36,402 nt of DNA from Aquabacterium sp. GTDB taxonomy: Bacteria > Pseudomonadota > Gammaproteobacteria > Burkholderiales > Burkholderiaceae_C. Shown piece by piece: positions 29,225 through 36,402 of the stretch (the first letter of the stretch is position 1; the number at the start of each line of letters is the position of its first letter). The notes beneath the pieces were generated by a model that searched no databases, was not told the origin of the DNA, and was given only the letters and a program-made list of their open reading frames with translations. Made by a program: the position numbers and the translations under genes. The stretch spans positions 1 to 36,402 of the forward strand of contig NZ_SCTN01000293.1 of the NCBI RefSeq assembly GCF_004297345.1. Direction: 5' to 3'.

Positions 29225-30649
29225 TTATTCCCGCGTGACCCGCAAGACTTCTTCGAGAGACGTCACGCCCTCGGCCACCAGGCGATCGCCGTCGTCACGC
29301 ATGGTCCGCATGCCAGCTTGTTGCGCGCGTTCGAACAACTTGGCCTCGGAGGCCTGCTCATGGATCAGTGCACGGATGTCGTCATCAGCCACCATCAGCT
29401 CATACACGCCGGTACGGCCCTTGTAGCCACTCATGCCGCATTCGCTGCAACCCACAGGGTGCCACTTGCCATGGTCGTCTTCGCGCTTGCAATGCGGGCA
29501 CAGCTTGCGCACCAGGCGCTGGGCCAACACGCCCAACAGCGACGACGACAGCAGGAAGGGCTCGATGCCCATGTCGGTCAGGCGGGTGACGGCGCTGGGC
29601 GCGTCATTCGTGTGCAGCGTGGCCAGCACCAAGTGACCGGTCAGCGAAGCCTGCACGGCGATCTGCGCAGTTTCCAGGTCACGGATTTCACCGATCATGA
29701 TGACGTCCGGGTCCTGACGCAGGATGGCGCGCAAGGCCTTGGCAAAGGTCAGATCGATACGGGCGTTGACCTGGGTCTGACCGATGCCGGGCAGTTCATA
29801 TTCAACCGGGTCTTCCACCGTCAGCACATTGGTGGTCTGGGCATCAACGGTGCTCAAACCGGCGTACAGCGTGGTCGTCTTGCCGGAGCCGGTCGGACCG
29901 GTCACCAGCACGATGCCGTGCGGCTGGCGCAGCAGACGCTTGAAGCGGTCCAGCGAATCGCCGCTCATGCCCATGGATTCGAGCGTGAACTTGTTGGCAT
30001 CACCCTTGTCCAGCAGACGCAGCACGGCGCGCTCACCGTGCGCAGAAGGCAGCGTCGAAACCCGCACGTCTACCGCGCGACCGCCGATGCGCAGACTGAT
30101 GCGACCGTCTTGCGGCAGGCGCTTTTCAGAGATGTCCAGCTCGGCCATGATCTTCAAGCGAGAGATCAGCGCGGCGTGCAAGGCCTTGTTGGGCTGCACC
30201 ACCTCACGCAGCGTGCCATCCACGCGAAAGCGCACGGCCGATGAACGCTCGTAGGGTTCGATGTGAATGTCGGAGGCGCCGTCCTTGGCCGCTTGCGTCA
30301 GCAAGGCATTGAGCATCCGGATGATGGGCGCGTCGTTGCTGGATTCAAGCAAATCCTCAACGGCGGGCAGGTCCTGCATCATGCGGGACAAGTCCACCGC
30401 GCTTTCGACTTCGCCCACCACGGCTGCGGCGCTGCCCTCACCGGCCGCGTAAGCGGCAGCAATGCGCTGCGCCAAGGTTTCGGCGGGTTCCTGCTCGATG
30501 GCGTTGACCACATACAAGCGCATCACTTCGGACAAGGCCGAAGGAGACACGGCCGTGCTGGCCCACAGTGTGGTGCGCGCCTCATCGCACTCCAGCAGCA
30601 GACCATTGGCCTTGGCGAAAGCGTAAGGAAGGGGGTGACGTGCGCCCAT
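29225..30649 (-). CDS. gspE: Type II secretion ATPase GspE
   Basis: A 474-residue hexameric ATPase that powers the T2SS. Order of parts: a short N-terminal domain (about 1-60), an N2-like helical region, then the catalytic module with Walker [12 protein letters not shown] (251-258). The Asp box [18 protein letters not shown], Walker [13 protein letters not shown] and the His box [13 protein letters not shown] follow. Near the end, the tetracysteine zinc element CPHC...CSEC is present, typical of GspE and needed for its function. The protein is at the short end for the family because the N1 domain is small. The gene starts 12 bases after gspD, and an AAGGA ribosome-binding site overlaps the gspD stop. 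Confidence 0.96.
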   Translation of the reverse strand: MGARHPLPYAFAKANGLLLECDEARTTLWASTAVSPSALSEVMRLYVVNAIEQEPAETLAQRIAAAYAAGEGSAAAVVGEVESAVDLSRMMQDLPAVEDLLESSNDAPIIRMLNALLTQAAKDGASDIHIEPYERSSAVRFRVDGTLREVVQPNKALHAALISRLKIMAELDISEKRLPQDGRISLRIGGRAVDVRVSTLPSAHGERAVLRLLDKGDANKFTLESMGMSGDSLDRFKRLLRQPHGIVLVTGPTGSGKTTTLYAGLSTVDAQTTNVLTVEDPVEYELPGIGQTQVNARIDLTFAKALRAILRQDPDVIMIGEIRDLETAQIAVQASLTGHLVLATLHTNDAPSAVTRLTDMGIEPFLLSSSLLGVLAQRLVRKLCPHCKREDDHGKWHPVGCSECGMSGYKGRTGVYELMVADDDIRALIHEQASEAKLFERAQQAGMRTMRDDGDRLVAEGVTSLEEVLRVTRE

Positions 30650-30661
30650 GATTCGCGATCC

Positions 30662-32908
30662 TTACTTGCCGCTGGAAGGTTGCGGCGTCAGCTTGGGCGC
30701 AAAGCCGGAGTCAGCTGGCATCACCACGGTCGGGGCGGGTGCGTTTGGATCGTCCATGGGCTGGCGAACGGGCGGCATGGTCAAACGATTGCTGAGCTTG
30801 AGCGGGTCGAGTTGAGGCCCCTCGTTGACGGGCAGCACGGTGCTCTTTTCAGGCTGGGCTGCCAACTGGCGCTGGCGCATGTAATCGTAGCGATCCATGG
30901 TCAGGTTGTTGCTGTCATCCTGCGTACGCATCACAACCGGTCGCAGGAAAACCATCAAGTTCTTCTTGGCATGTTCGCGCGCGCGGCTCTTGAACAAATT
31001 GCCCAGAATGGGGATGTCGCCCAGCAAAGGCACCTTGGTGTCGCCATCGTTATAGGAATCGGACAACAAGCCACCCAGCACGAGGGTCTGGCCATCATCA
31101 ACCACCACAGTGGTTTCGATCGAGCTCTTGGTTGTGGTGGGGCCTTGGGTCGAGCTGGTCGACTCCACATCGGACTTCTCCTGGAACACGGTCATGCGAA
31201 CCGTGCCACCCTCACCCACCTGCGGACGCACCCGCAGCGTCAAGCCCACGTCCTTGCGCTCGACCGTCGTGAACGGGTTCACCGAACCAGCGCTGCTGGT
31301 CGCACCATTGGTGTACTGCCCAGTCACAAAGGGCACGTTGCGGCCCACCACGATCTTGGCTTCTTCGTTGTCCAGGGCCACCATATTGGGCTTGGACAAC
31401 ACATTGGCATCGGCGTTCTGCTCCAGGAAGCTGGCCAACGCGCCGAGGTTGTACGTGCCATCGGCCATCTTGTGCAGGAAGCCGATGTTGAAGCCACTCA
31501 GGCCTTGCAGTGTCGATTTGCTGGTCACACCAAACAAGCCGGGGATATTGGTCGTCGTGGTGCCCGTAGCCAGGCTGGTGCCTGCGCCCACAACATTGTT
31601 GTTGCCCGCAGCGGCCGCCCACTGGAACCCAACCTGTGCCAGCTTGCTTTCATCCACCTGAACGATCATGGCTTCTACATAGATCTGCGCCCGACGCCCG
31701 TCCAACTGATCCACCACCGCACGCAACTGCTTGTACAGCGCATCCGTGGCCGTGATGATCAGCGAATTGGTGCTGGGATCGGCCTGGATGAAGCCACCGG
31801 TAGAGGGGCCGGCAGATGCCGCCACAGGAGAAGTAGATTGCTGTGAGGCGCCACCGCTGGAAGCCGTGTTCTGCACGCCGCCCATATTGGACGTGGGCAT
31901 GCCACTGGCACCGGAACTGCTCGAAGCACCCGAAGCGCCGCCACCCGAACCACCCGCGCCGGGGAAGGCCGCGCGCAGCACCTGCGCCAGCTTCACGGCA
32001 TCGGCGTTCTTCAGGTAGACCACATGAATGCCGCTACCGCCCAGGCCTGCCGTACCAGGGCGATCCAGGCGCTGGATCAGACTGCGAACCAAGGTCATGC
32101 GCGCCGCATTTGGCGCACGCACCATCAGCGTGTTCGTGCGGGAATCAGACAGCACCATCGTGGTCTGCCCGCCCGCCGCACCAGGTGCGCCAGGCGTGGA
32201 ACCACCGCCATCAGCCAGCTTCTGCACCACAGGCGCCAGATCCGAAGCAATCGCGTACTGCAACGGGATCGCTTCCATGTCCGTGGCCACAGGCACGTCC
32301 AGCGCCGCAATCATCTGGCCGATGCGCTTGAGGTTGTCCGCGTAGTCGGTGATGACCAGCGTATTGGTGGACGCGTTGGCGTTGATCGTGTTGTTGGGGC
32401 TGATCAGCGGGCGCAGCACGGTCACCAGGTTGTTGGCGTTTTCGTACTGCACGCGGAAGATCTGTGTCAGCACCTGATCGCCCGATTGCTTGACGGTACC
32501 GACCTCGACCGTGCCCGTCTGCAACTTGGCTTCGGCTTCCGGCACCACCTTGAGCAGGCCGGACACTTCCACCAGGCTGAAGCCCTGACCACGCAGGGCG
32601 GCCAGGAAGTTCAGGTAGGCCTCGCGCGAAGTCAGGGGCTGATCGCTGTACAGGGTGATGGCACCCTTCACGCGCGGATCGACCAGGATCTGGCGATTGA
32701 TGATGGCCGACATGGCTCGCGCCACGCCTTCGATCTCGGCATTGACGAAATTGAGCGTGACCGTGGGGCCGGCCGGGGCCTTCTTGGATGCAGCAGGCGC
32801 CGCCACAGCCATGCCAATGGGCAGCAAGCCGCCGGGCCCGAAGGTCAGAGCCACGGCTACCATCAGCGCGGTAGCACGAGGGCGAGTCAGCTTGGGATGG
32901 GTCTTCAT
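30662..32908 (-). CDS. gspD: Type II secretion outer-membrane secretin GspD
   Basis: A 748-residue secretin monomer forming the outer-membrane channel. A Sec signal peptide (MKTHPKLTRPRATALMVAVALTF... ending in AVAA) precedes N0 (from VTLNFVNAEIEGV), N1 (FRVQYENANNLVTVLRPL), N2 (IPLQYAIASDLAPVVQKL) and N3 (VVYLKNADAVKLAQVLR). N3 is interrupted by a long Gly/Ser/Ala-rich insertion (about 55 residues) before FIQADPSTNSLIITA. The secretin beta-barrel domain follows from IYVEAMIVQVDES, including VERKDVGLTLRVRPQV and VVVDDGQTLVLGGLL. A C-terminal tail contains the presumed S-domain/pilotin region. The start is 3 bases after gspN, so the two are coupled. Confidence 0.96.
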   Translation of the reverse strand: MKTHPKLTRPRATALMVAVALTFGPGGLLPIGMAVAAPAASKKAPAGPTVTLNFVNAEIEGVARAMSAIINRQILVDPRVKGAITLYSDQPLTSREAYLNFLAALRGQGFSLVEVSGLLKVVPEAEAKLQTGTVEVGTVKQSGDQVLTQIFRVQYENANNLVTVLRPLISPNNTINANASTNTLVITDYADNLKRIGQMIAALDVPVATDMEAIPLQYAIASDLAPVVQKLADGGGSTPGAPGAAGGQTTMVLSDSRTNTLMVRAPNAARMTLVRSLIQRLDRPGTAGLGGSGIHVVYLKNADAVKLAQVLRAAFPGAGGSGGGASGASSSSGASGMPTSNMGGVQNTASSGGASQQSTSPVAASAGPSTGGFIQADPSTNSLIITATDALYKQLRAVVDQLDGRRAQIYVEAMIVQVDESKLAQVGFQWAAAAGNNNVVGAGTSLATGTTTTNIPGLFGVTSKSTLQGLSGFNIGFLHKMADGTYNLGALASFLEQNADANVLSKPNMVALDNEEAKIVVGRNVPFVTGQYTNGATSSAGSVNPFTTVERKDVGLTLRVRPQVGEGGTVRMTVFQEKSDVESTSSTQGPTTTKSSIETTVVVDDGQTLVLGGLLSDSYNDGDTKVPLLGDIPILGNLFKSRAREHAKKNLMVFLRPVVMRTQDDSNNLTMDRYDYMRQRQLAAQPEKSTVLPVNEGPQLDPLKLSNRLTMPPVRQPMDDPNAPAPTVVMPADSGFAPKLTPQPSSGK

Positions 32909-32911
32909 GAC

Positions 32912-33844
32912 TTATCCGATCGAAATGACAGAACGGTCGCCTTCGCGGCGCCCGATGATGTTCAACAAATTGTCCAGTGCGCCTTTTTCAGCGTCACTGG
33001 CGCGCGCCTCCCCACGAAAGCGCATGCCACCGGAGCTCATGCCCCCTTGGCCAGACAGCTGCAGCGCGCCGTCCACAGTGATCATGGCCATTTGCAACTG
33101 GCCCTGTGCGTCGCCACTCAGATCCAGGCGATAGGACCCGAGACGATCCAGCGTGGTCACACGCGAGGACACGTTGTCCAGCGCCAGATTGGCCTGCCCT
33201 TGAATGCGTGCACGACCTTGCACCACCTCGATGCTCAGGTCCTGAGCCGACAAGCGCACCACGCCGCCCAGTTGCAAGGTGTTCCAGGGCGTGCCCAGCC
33301 CACCCAACCAGGCCGCCGGCCAGTGGCCGATCTCGCCTTGGGAGGCCATGGCCGCCACAGAAGAGTCCGTTGTGGACGTTTGCAGGCGCACATCCGTCTT
33401 GATGCGGCCCAAGCCCAACTCCACCAGCACCACGACCGGTGTGGGCATGCAGCAATCCTGCTGCAGCGTCAAACGCAATCCCATGCCTTGCAGGCGCATG
33501 CGCCAGTTCAGGCGTCCGGGCAAGGCACGGGCGTCACGGCTGCCAGCCCCACCTGTGAGCACGGCCACGGCATCGCCCTTCCAGATGGTGCCTTGCGACT
33601 CGGCCAGCAACAAGCGCTTGCCCGTCAACTCAACGACCCCCTGCGCCAACCAACTGGCCGGGGCGTACACCACCATGCCAGCCAGCGCGCCGATGCCTGC
33701 ACCCCACCAGCCCCAGCGACGACCGGCCTTGCGCATGGTCTCCCAGCGGGCGATTTCCATCGTCGACTCGAGCCAACGCGTGGTCAAAGCGCCCGCGCCC
33801 TGCATCCAGGCAGGGCGTTTGTTGATAAAGGGGATACCAGCCAT
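32912..33844 (-). CDS. gspN: Type II secretion protein GspN
   Basis: A 310-residue accessory protein of the T2SS inner-membrane complex. After a basic N-terminus, one membrane helix (WGWWGAGIGALAGMVVYAPASWL, about 45-67) is followed by a periplasmic beta-rich region. This contains the GspN pattern LLLAESQGTIWKGDAVAVLTGG, then LNWRMRLQG and strands ending near GEARASDAEKGALDNLLNIIGRREGDRSVISI, a typical GspN C-terminus. I use the ATG at 33844 (MAGIPFIN); a TTG nine bases upstream has a better spaced GAGG and is possible. The gene lies between gspM (16 bases away) and gspD (3 bases). Confidence 0.88.
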   Translation of the reverse strand: MAGIPFINKRPAWMQGAGALTTRWLESTMEIARWETMRKAGRRWGWWGAGIGALAGMVVYAPASWLAQGVVELTGKRLLLAESQGTIWKGDAVAVLTGGAGSRDARALPGRLNWRMRLQGMGLRLTLQQDCCMPTPVVVLVELGLGRIKTDVRLQTSTTDSSVAAMASQGEIGHWPAAWLGGLGTPWNTLQLGGVVRLSAQDLSIEVVQGRARIQGQANLALDNVSSRVTTLDRLGSYRLDLSGDAQGQLQMAMITVDGALQLSGQGGMSSGGMRFRGEARASDAEKGALDNLLNIIGRREGDRSVISIG

Positions 33845-33860
33845 GGGAATCAACTCGGCC

Positions 33861-34379
33861 TCAACGGCCGCCTCCCGATCCCGGCCCCAACGCCAGCACG
33901 ATGTTGCCGGAATACACCCCTGGCTCGACCTGCATCAGGCCGGCCTCGGTTGGCTTGGCTCGCGCGGCACCACGGGCCTCGTCCAGCCAGGAAGCCAGCG
34001 CATCGCCCGACACCTTGTTGAGTGTGAGTGTGGCCCTGTCACCCTGAATAACCAGCTTGGCTCCGGCGCCCAGGCGATCCGTCGCAGACTTCAGCGCGGC
34101 CTCGGATTGCGCAGGCGGCACGGGCGGCCGCTGCTTGAGCATCTGCGTTTCATCCGCCAGGCGGCGCATCTGATCAAGTTGCCCGTCCAGATCACGCAAT
34201 TGCGCGGGTGCGTCGCTCAAGGTACGCCAGGCAGGCCGCACGCCCACCATGATCAGCAGTGTGAGGCCAGCCAGCCAGGCCGCGACCAGCGTAATCTGCC
34301 GCTCACGAGGCGCCATGGCGGCCCACTTGGTTTGCCACTCCTGCTTGAGCGCTTGAAATGAAGATGATTGATTCGCCAT
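33861..34379 (-). CDS. gspM: Type II secretion protein GspM
   Basis: A 172-residue inner-membrane protein that partners GspL in the assembly platform. A short cytoplasmic N-terminus (MANQSSSFQALKQEW) precedes a single transmembrane helix (ITLVAAWLAGLTLLIMVGV, about 29-47). A periplasmic helix (DAPAQLRDLDGQLDQMRRLADETQML) and a ferredoxin-like domain (LVIQGDRATLTLNKVSGDALASWLDE) follow. The sequence is standard for the family. It lies 22 bases after gspL and 16 before gspN. Confidence 0.9.
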   Translation of the reverse strand: MANQSSSFQALKQEWQTKWAAMAPRERQITLVAAWLAGLTLLIMVGVRPAWRTLSDAPAQLRDLDGQLDQMRRLADETQMLKQRPPVPPAQSEAALKSATDRLGAGAKLVIQGDRATLTLNKVSGDALASWLDEARGAARAKPTEAGLMQVEPGVYSGNIVLALGPGSGGGR

Positions 34380-34401
34380 CTGAATGCTTTCGAGGTTGGC
34401 C

Positions 34402-35664
34402 TCAACCGTTCGTACGGCGCACCGTCAAGCGACCGTCACCGGACTCGACCTGCACCCCCGCTGCGCTCAGCTTGCTGCGGAACTGCTCCAGTTCGGCTGG
34501 GCCCCAGGATGCGGGCGGCATCAGCGTCAAGGCATTGCCGTCGTACTGCAAACCTGCCGTGGGTTGCTCGGGTGGCCAGGCGCTGGCCACCGCCGCCATC
34601 AGGGCCTCCAGATCGTTGCCGCCTGCTTGACCGGCCATGGCACGCAAGGCCTCGGTTTCGCGGCGCATCTGTGCGGGCGCATCCAGCACGGCCTGAACCT
34701 GCGGATGGGCCTGCTTGAGCAAGGTCACCATCGCAGCCTTCTTGGACTTGACCAGTTGCGATTGCTGCCATGCCCAGAGGTTGAGCCCCAGCACCTGTGC
34801 ACCCACCAGCGCCAACACACCCATGCGCGCGGGGCGCCACTGAGGGCTCATCACGCGTCGCCATTGGTCGCTGAGGGCATACAGGCCTTTGCTGCGCGGT
34901 GTCAGCTCGAACTGCAGGATGTTCCAGATCGAACGAGCGGCCAGCAGCAAGTGCTCGGCAGGACTTTGCACGGCCACAGCCCGGCCCAGCCAACGCTCGG
35001 CCGGAGAAGCCACGGGCGGCGTGGCAAAGAAGCGTGCCTGAACCGGCAGGGGATCAGGCAACAAACTTCGAGACAAGCTGCCCGCCACGGGCCAGGTCGC
35101 CAGCCCCTCACCGGTCGACCAGGTCAGCAACATATCGGAGCCAGGCTCTTCACTGTTGCCTGCGCCGTAGTGCTCTTCGTGGAAATAGGCGGTAGGCGGT
35201 TCGTCCGGCGCCATGCTGGGCACGACACGCTCCACGCGAATCTTCGCCTTCTCAAGGGTCATGAGCTGGCTGGTGAGCCAGGTGTGGTCGCACGCAGCAA
35301 TCCAGGTAGGCTCCCCCACCTTGGGCAAGGGCGCCACGGCCAGATGCAGGTTCTCGGGATCATCCAGCAGCGCCTCTTCCAGCATGCTGGCCAGAGCCGC
35401 ACGCAAACGGGCAGCAGGCGCCTTGGGCAAGGTCACGCGGTGCCAGCTCAGGTCGGTCGGCGCCATGACAGCCACGACACTGTCCGCCTTGGGCAACATG
35501 GGCGCAGCGCAGCGCCCCTGGCGCGTCACCGACATCCCATCGACGCTGAGCACATAGCTGTACTCCTTCGCCCCGGAGGCCGAGGGCGCAGCGCCGGCTT
35601 CCGCCGCAGCCGCGTCGGCACTCAGGCGCACACGCGCCGGCAGTTGAATGATGAGAATGCTCAT
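34402..35664 (-). CDS. gspL: Type II secretion protein GspL
   Basis: A 420-residue bitopic protein: a cytoplasmic actin-like domain (about 1-255) that docks the GspE ATPase, one transmembrane helix (MGVLALVGAQVLGLNLWAW, near 265-285), and a periplasmic ferredoxin-like domain that pairs with GspM. The start ATG at 35664 gives MSILIIQLPAR, the usual GspL opening; the track's longer start is a TTG. It is preceded by a 125-base gap after gspK that holds no gene and a TACAAT stretch that might be an internal promoter, too weak to list. The C-terminus (ALTLMPPASWGPAELEQFRSKL) carries the periplasmic fold. Confidence 0.93.
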   Translation of the reverse strand: MSILIIQLPARVRLSADAAAAEAGAAPSASGAKEYSYVLSVDGMSVTRQGRCAAPMLPKADSVVAVMAPTDLSWHRVTLPKAPAARLRAALASMLEEALLDDPENLHLAVAPLPKVGEPTWIAACDHTWLTSQLMTLEKAKIRVERVVPSMAPDEPPTAYFHEEHYGAGNSEEPGSDMLLTWSTGEGLATWPVAGSLSRSLLPDPLPVQARFFATPPVASPAERWLGRAVAVQSPAEHLLLAARSIWNILQFELTPRSKGLYALSDQWRRVMSPQWRPARMGVLALVGAQVLGLNLWAWQQSQLVKSKKAAMVTLLKQAHPQVQAVLDAPAQMRRETEALRAMAGQAGGNDLEALMAAVASAWPPEQPTAGLQYDGNALTLMPPASWGPAELEQFRSKLSAAGVQVESGDGRLTVRRTNG

Positions 35665-35789
35665 GCCCAAACGGTCAGGTTTTCAAAAATTTTTCAGCAT
35701 CCAGCATAGATGCCAGCGCATTGTAGGAGCGCAGGAATAGCGCCCATTTAAGGATTGATACCTGCTTTGACAGTAAAGAATGCCCCTCA

Positions 35790-36402
35790 TCATGGGGTAG
35801 CGCCGGTATCGGTAGCCTTGTCGAGTCCGGAAAAACGACTCTGGTGTCGCACGACAACGTCATTTCCACCGTTGGTGCGCTCCACCAGATGGCGCTGCTC
35901 GATGATGTTGTCTTCGAAACGCAGGCGTCCGCGAACTTCGAAAAAATCGGATCGAATGGAAAGACGCTTGACGTCCCAGTCCGGCGACACCTTCCCGACC
36001 ACATCGGTGAATGCCCCACTGTTGCCACTGAGCTCGTCCTTGAACGGCTTGCGCTGCCGTGCCTGAACAATGCGCGCAGCACGCGCCAAGTCCAAGCCAG
36101 GCACCACGGCGGCGATCACTTCCTTGGTTGCCGTATTGATGTTGACCTGCGAACTGTTGTTGGGCAGCAAGGTCACATAAGGCCGCAAGCGCTCCAGCGT
36201 ACCCGCGTCCAGCCCCAACCACAAGATCTGATCGAAGGTTTGCGGCACCAGCGGGGCCTGTGCACGCCCTTGTTCACCGCCCAGCTTGGTCAAGGCATCC
36301 GGGTCGGACAGCGAGGCCACAGCCAAGACCGATTTATGCAAACTATCGGCGATGCCATCAGCCAAAGAGGGTGACATGCTCAAGGATTCCAGCAAGCGCT
36401 TG
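35790..36402 (-). CDS. gspK: Type II secretion minor pseudopilin GspK (N-terminus outside window)
   Basis: The visible 201+ residues are the C-terminal part of GspK, the largest minor pseudopilin, which caps the pseudopilus tip. The helix-hairpin-helix-like ILWLGLDAGTLERLRPYVTLLP, the VNINTATKEVIAAVVPGLDL motif ('vNvNTAs.evL.al.pgl') and the ending DFFEVRGRLRFEDNIIEQRHLVER are family hallmarks. The N-terminal prepilin signal and transmembrane helix lie beyond the right edge of the window. It is the first visible gene of the gsp operon, which presumably begins further to the right with gspG-J. Confidence 0.93.
   Translation of the reverse strand, partial: KRLLESLSMSPSLADGIADSLHKSVLAVASLSDPDALTKLGGEQGRAQAPLVPQTFDQILWLGLDAGTLERLRPYVTLLPNNSSQVNINTATKEVIAAVVPGLDLARAARIVQARQRKPFKDELSGNSGAFTDVVGKVSPDWDVKRLSIRSDFFEVRGRLRFEDNIIEQRHLVERTNGGNDVVVRHQSRFSGLDKATDTGATP

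Noticed and set aside
27875-30244. 789-residue plus-strand ORF opposite gspF and gspE
   Set aside because: It is antisense to two clearly real genes and rich in His/Gln/Arg with no recognisable domain; a shadow caused by GC-biased codon use.
32024-34021. 665-residue plus-strand ORF opposite gspD and gspN
   Set aside because: Low-complexity His/Arg/Gln composition and no motifs; antisense to well supported T2SS genes.
1-36402. CRISPR arrays, insertion sequences, phage genes, tRNA or rRNA
   Set aside because: No regularly spaced repeats, transposase motifs, phage structural genes or cloverleaf/rRNA signatures were found by eye on either strand.

Overview
The window looks like a chromosomal segment of a GC-rich betaproteobacterium, most likely order Burkholderiales (Leptothrix/Rubrivivax/Aquabacterium-type). 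This rests on the long 88-residue IF-1, the strongly GC-ending codon use (which creates many long antisense shadow ORFs), the GTP-type PEP carboxykinase, the T2SS gene order K-L-M-N-D-E-F, and general protein resemblance. No database search was possible. I see no insertion sequence, phage, tRNA, rRNA or CRISPR, so this reads as ordinary chromosome with a few accessory-looking loci.

Layout. 1-801 (minus): a likely cold/translation cluster of a small hypothetical protein, infA (IF-1) and an RRM RNA-binding protein cut by the window edge. 1086-3553 (minus): a membrane hybrid histidine kinase translationally coupled to a secreted DUF1566 protein. 3736-4938 (plus): an exported cyanophycinase-like S51 peptidase. 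5007-5519 (plus): a small stand-alone deaminase-like protein with its own good promoter. 6041-8626 (plus): a diguanylate cyclase made of two complete membrane+GGDEF modules in tandem. 9099-14281 (plus): a tightly coupled three-gene SMC-like operon that I read as MksF-MksE-MksB (JetA-JetB-JetC order) with no JetD/MksG nuclease beside it. 14353-17140: a LysR regulator divergent from a GST plus nitronate monooxygenase pair, with a perfect inverted repeat between them. 17360-18637: a secreted pectin-acetylesterase-like hydrolase. 18782-20641 (minus): pckG, facing the previous gene across two back-to-back terminators. 21005-25420 (plus): a molybdate/tungstate-type ABC transporter operon (substrate-binding protein, permease, ATPase), then a MOSC protein, a second GST and an SRPBCC protein. 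25445-27797 (minus): a small hypothetical protein, a cytosolic 5'-nucleotidase and a Lon/ClpX-like AAA+ ATPase without a protease domain. 27983-36402 (minus): the type II secretion operon gspK(partial)-L-M-N-D-E-F.

How the genes may work together. The T2SS operon builds the pilotable inner platform, ATPase and secretin that could export folded periplasmic enzymes. The S51 peptidase and the pectin-acetylesterase-like enzyme both carry signal peptides and are plausible but unproven cargo. The MOSC protein next to a Mod-type transporter suggests a molybdenum/tungsten cofactor theme. The LysR-GST-NMO block looks like a small detoxification regulon.

The two most interesting loci are the SMC-like operon without its nuclease partner and the ModC-like ATPase. 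The ATPase keeps Walker A but has lost the Q-loop Gln, the LSGGQ glycines, the Walker B Glu, the D-loop Asp and the H-loop His.
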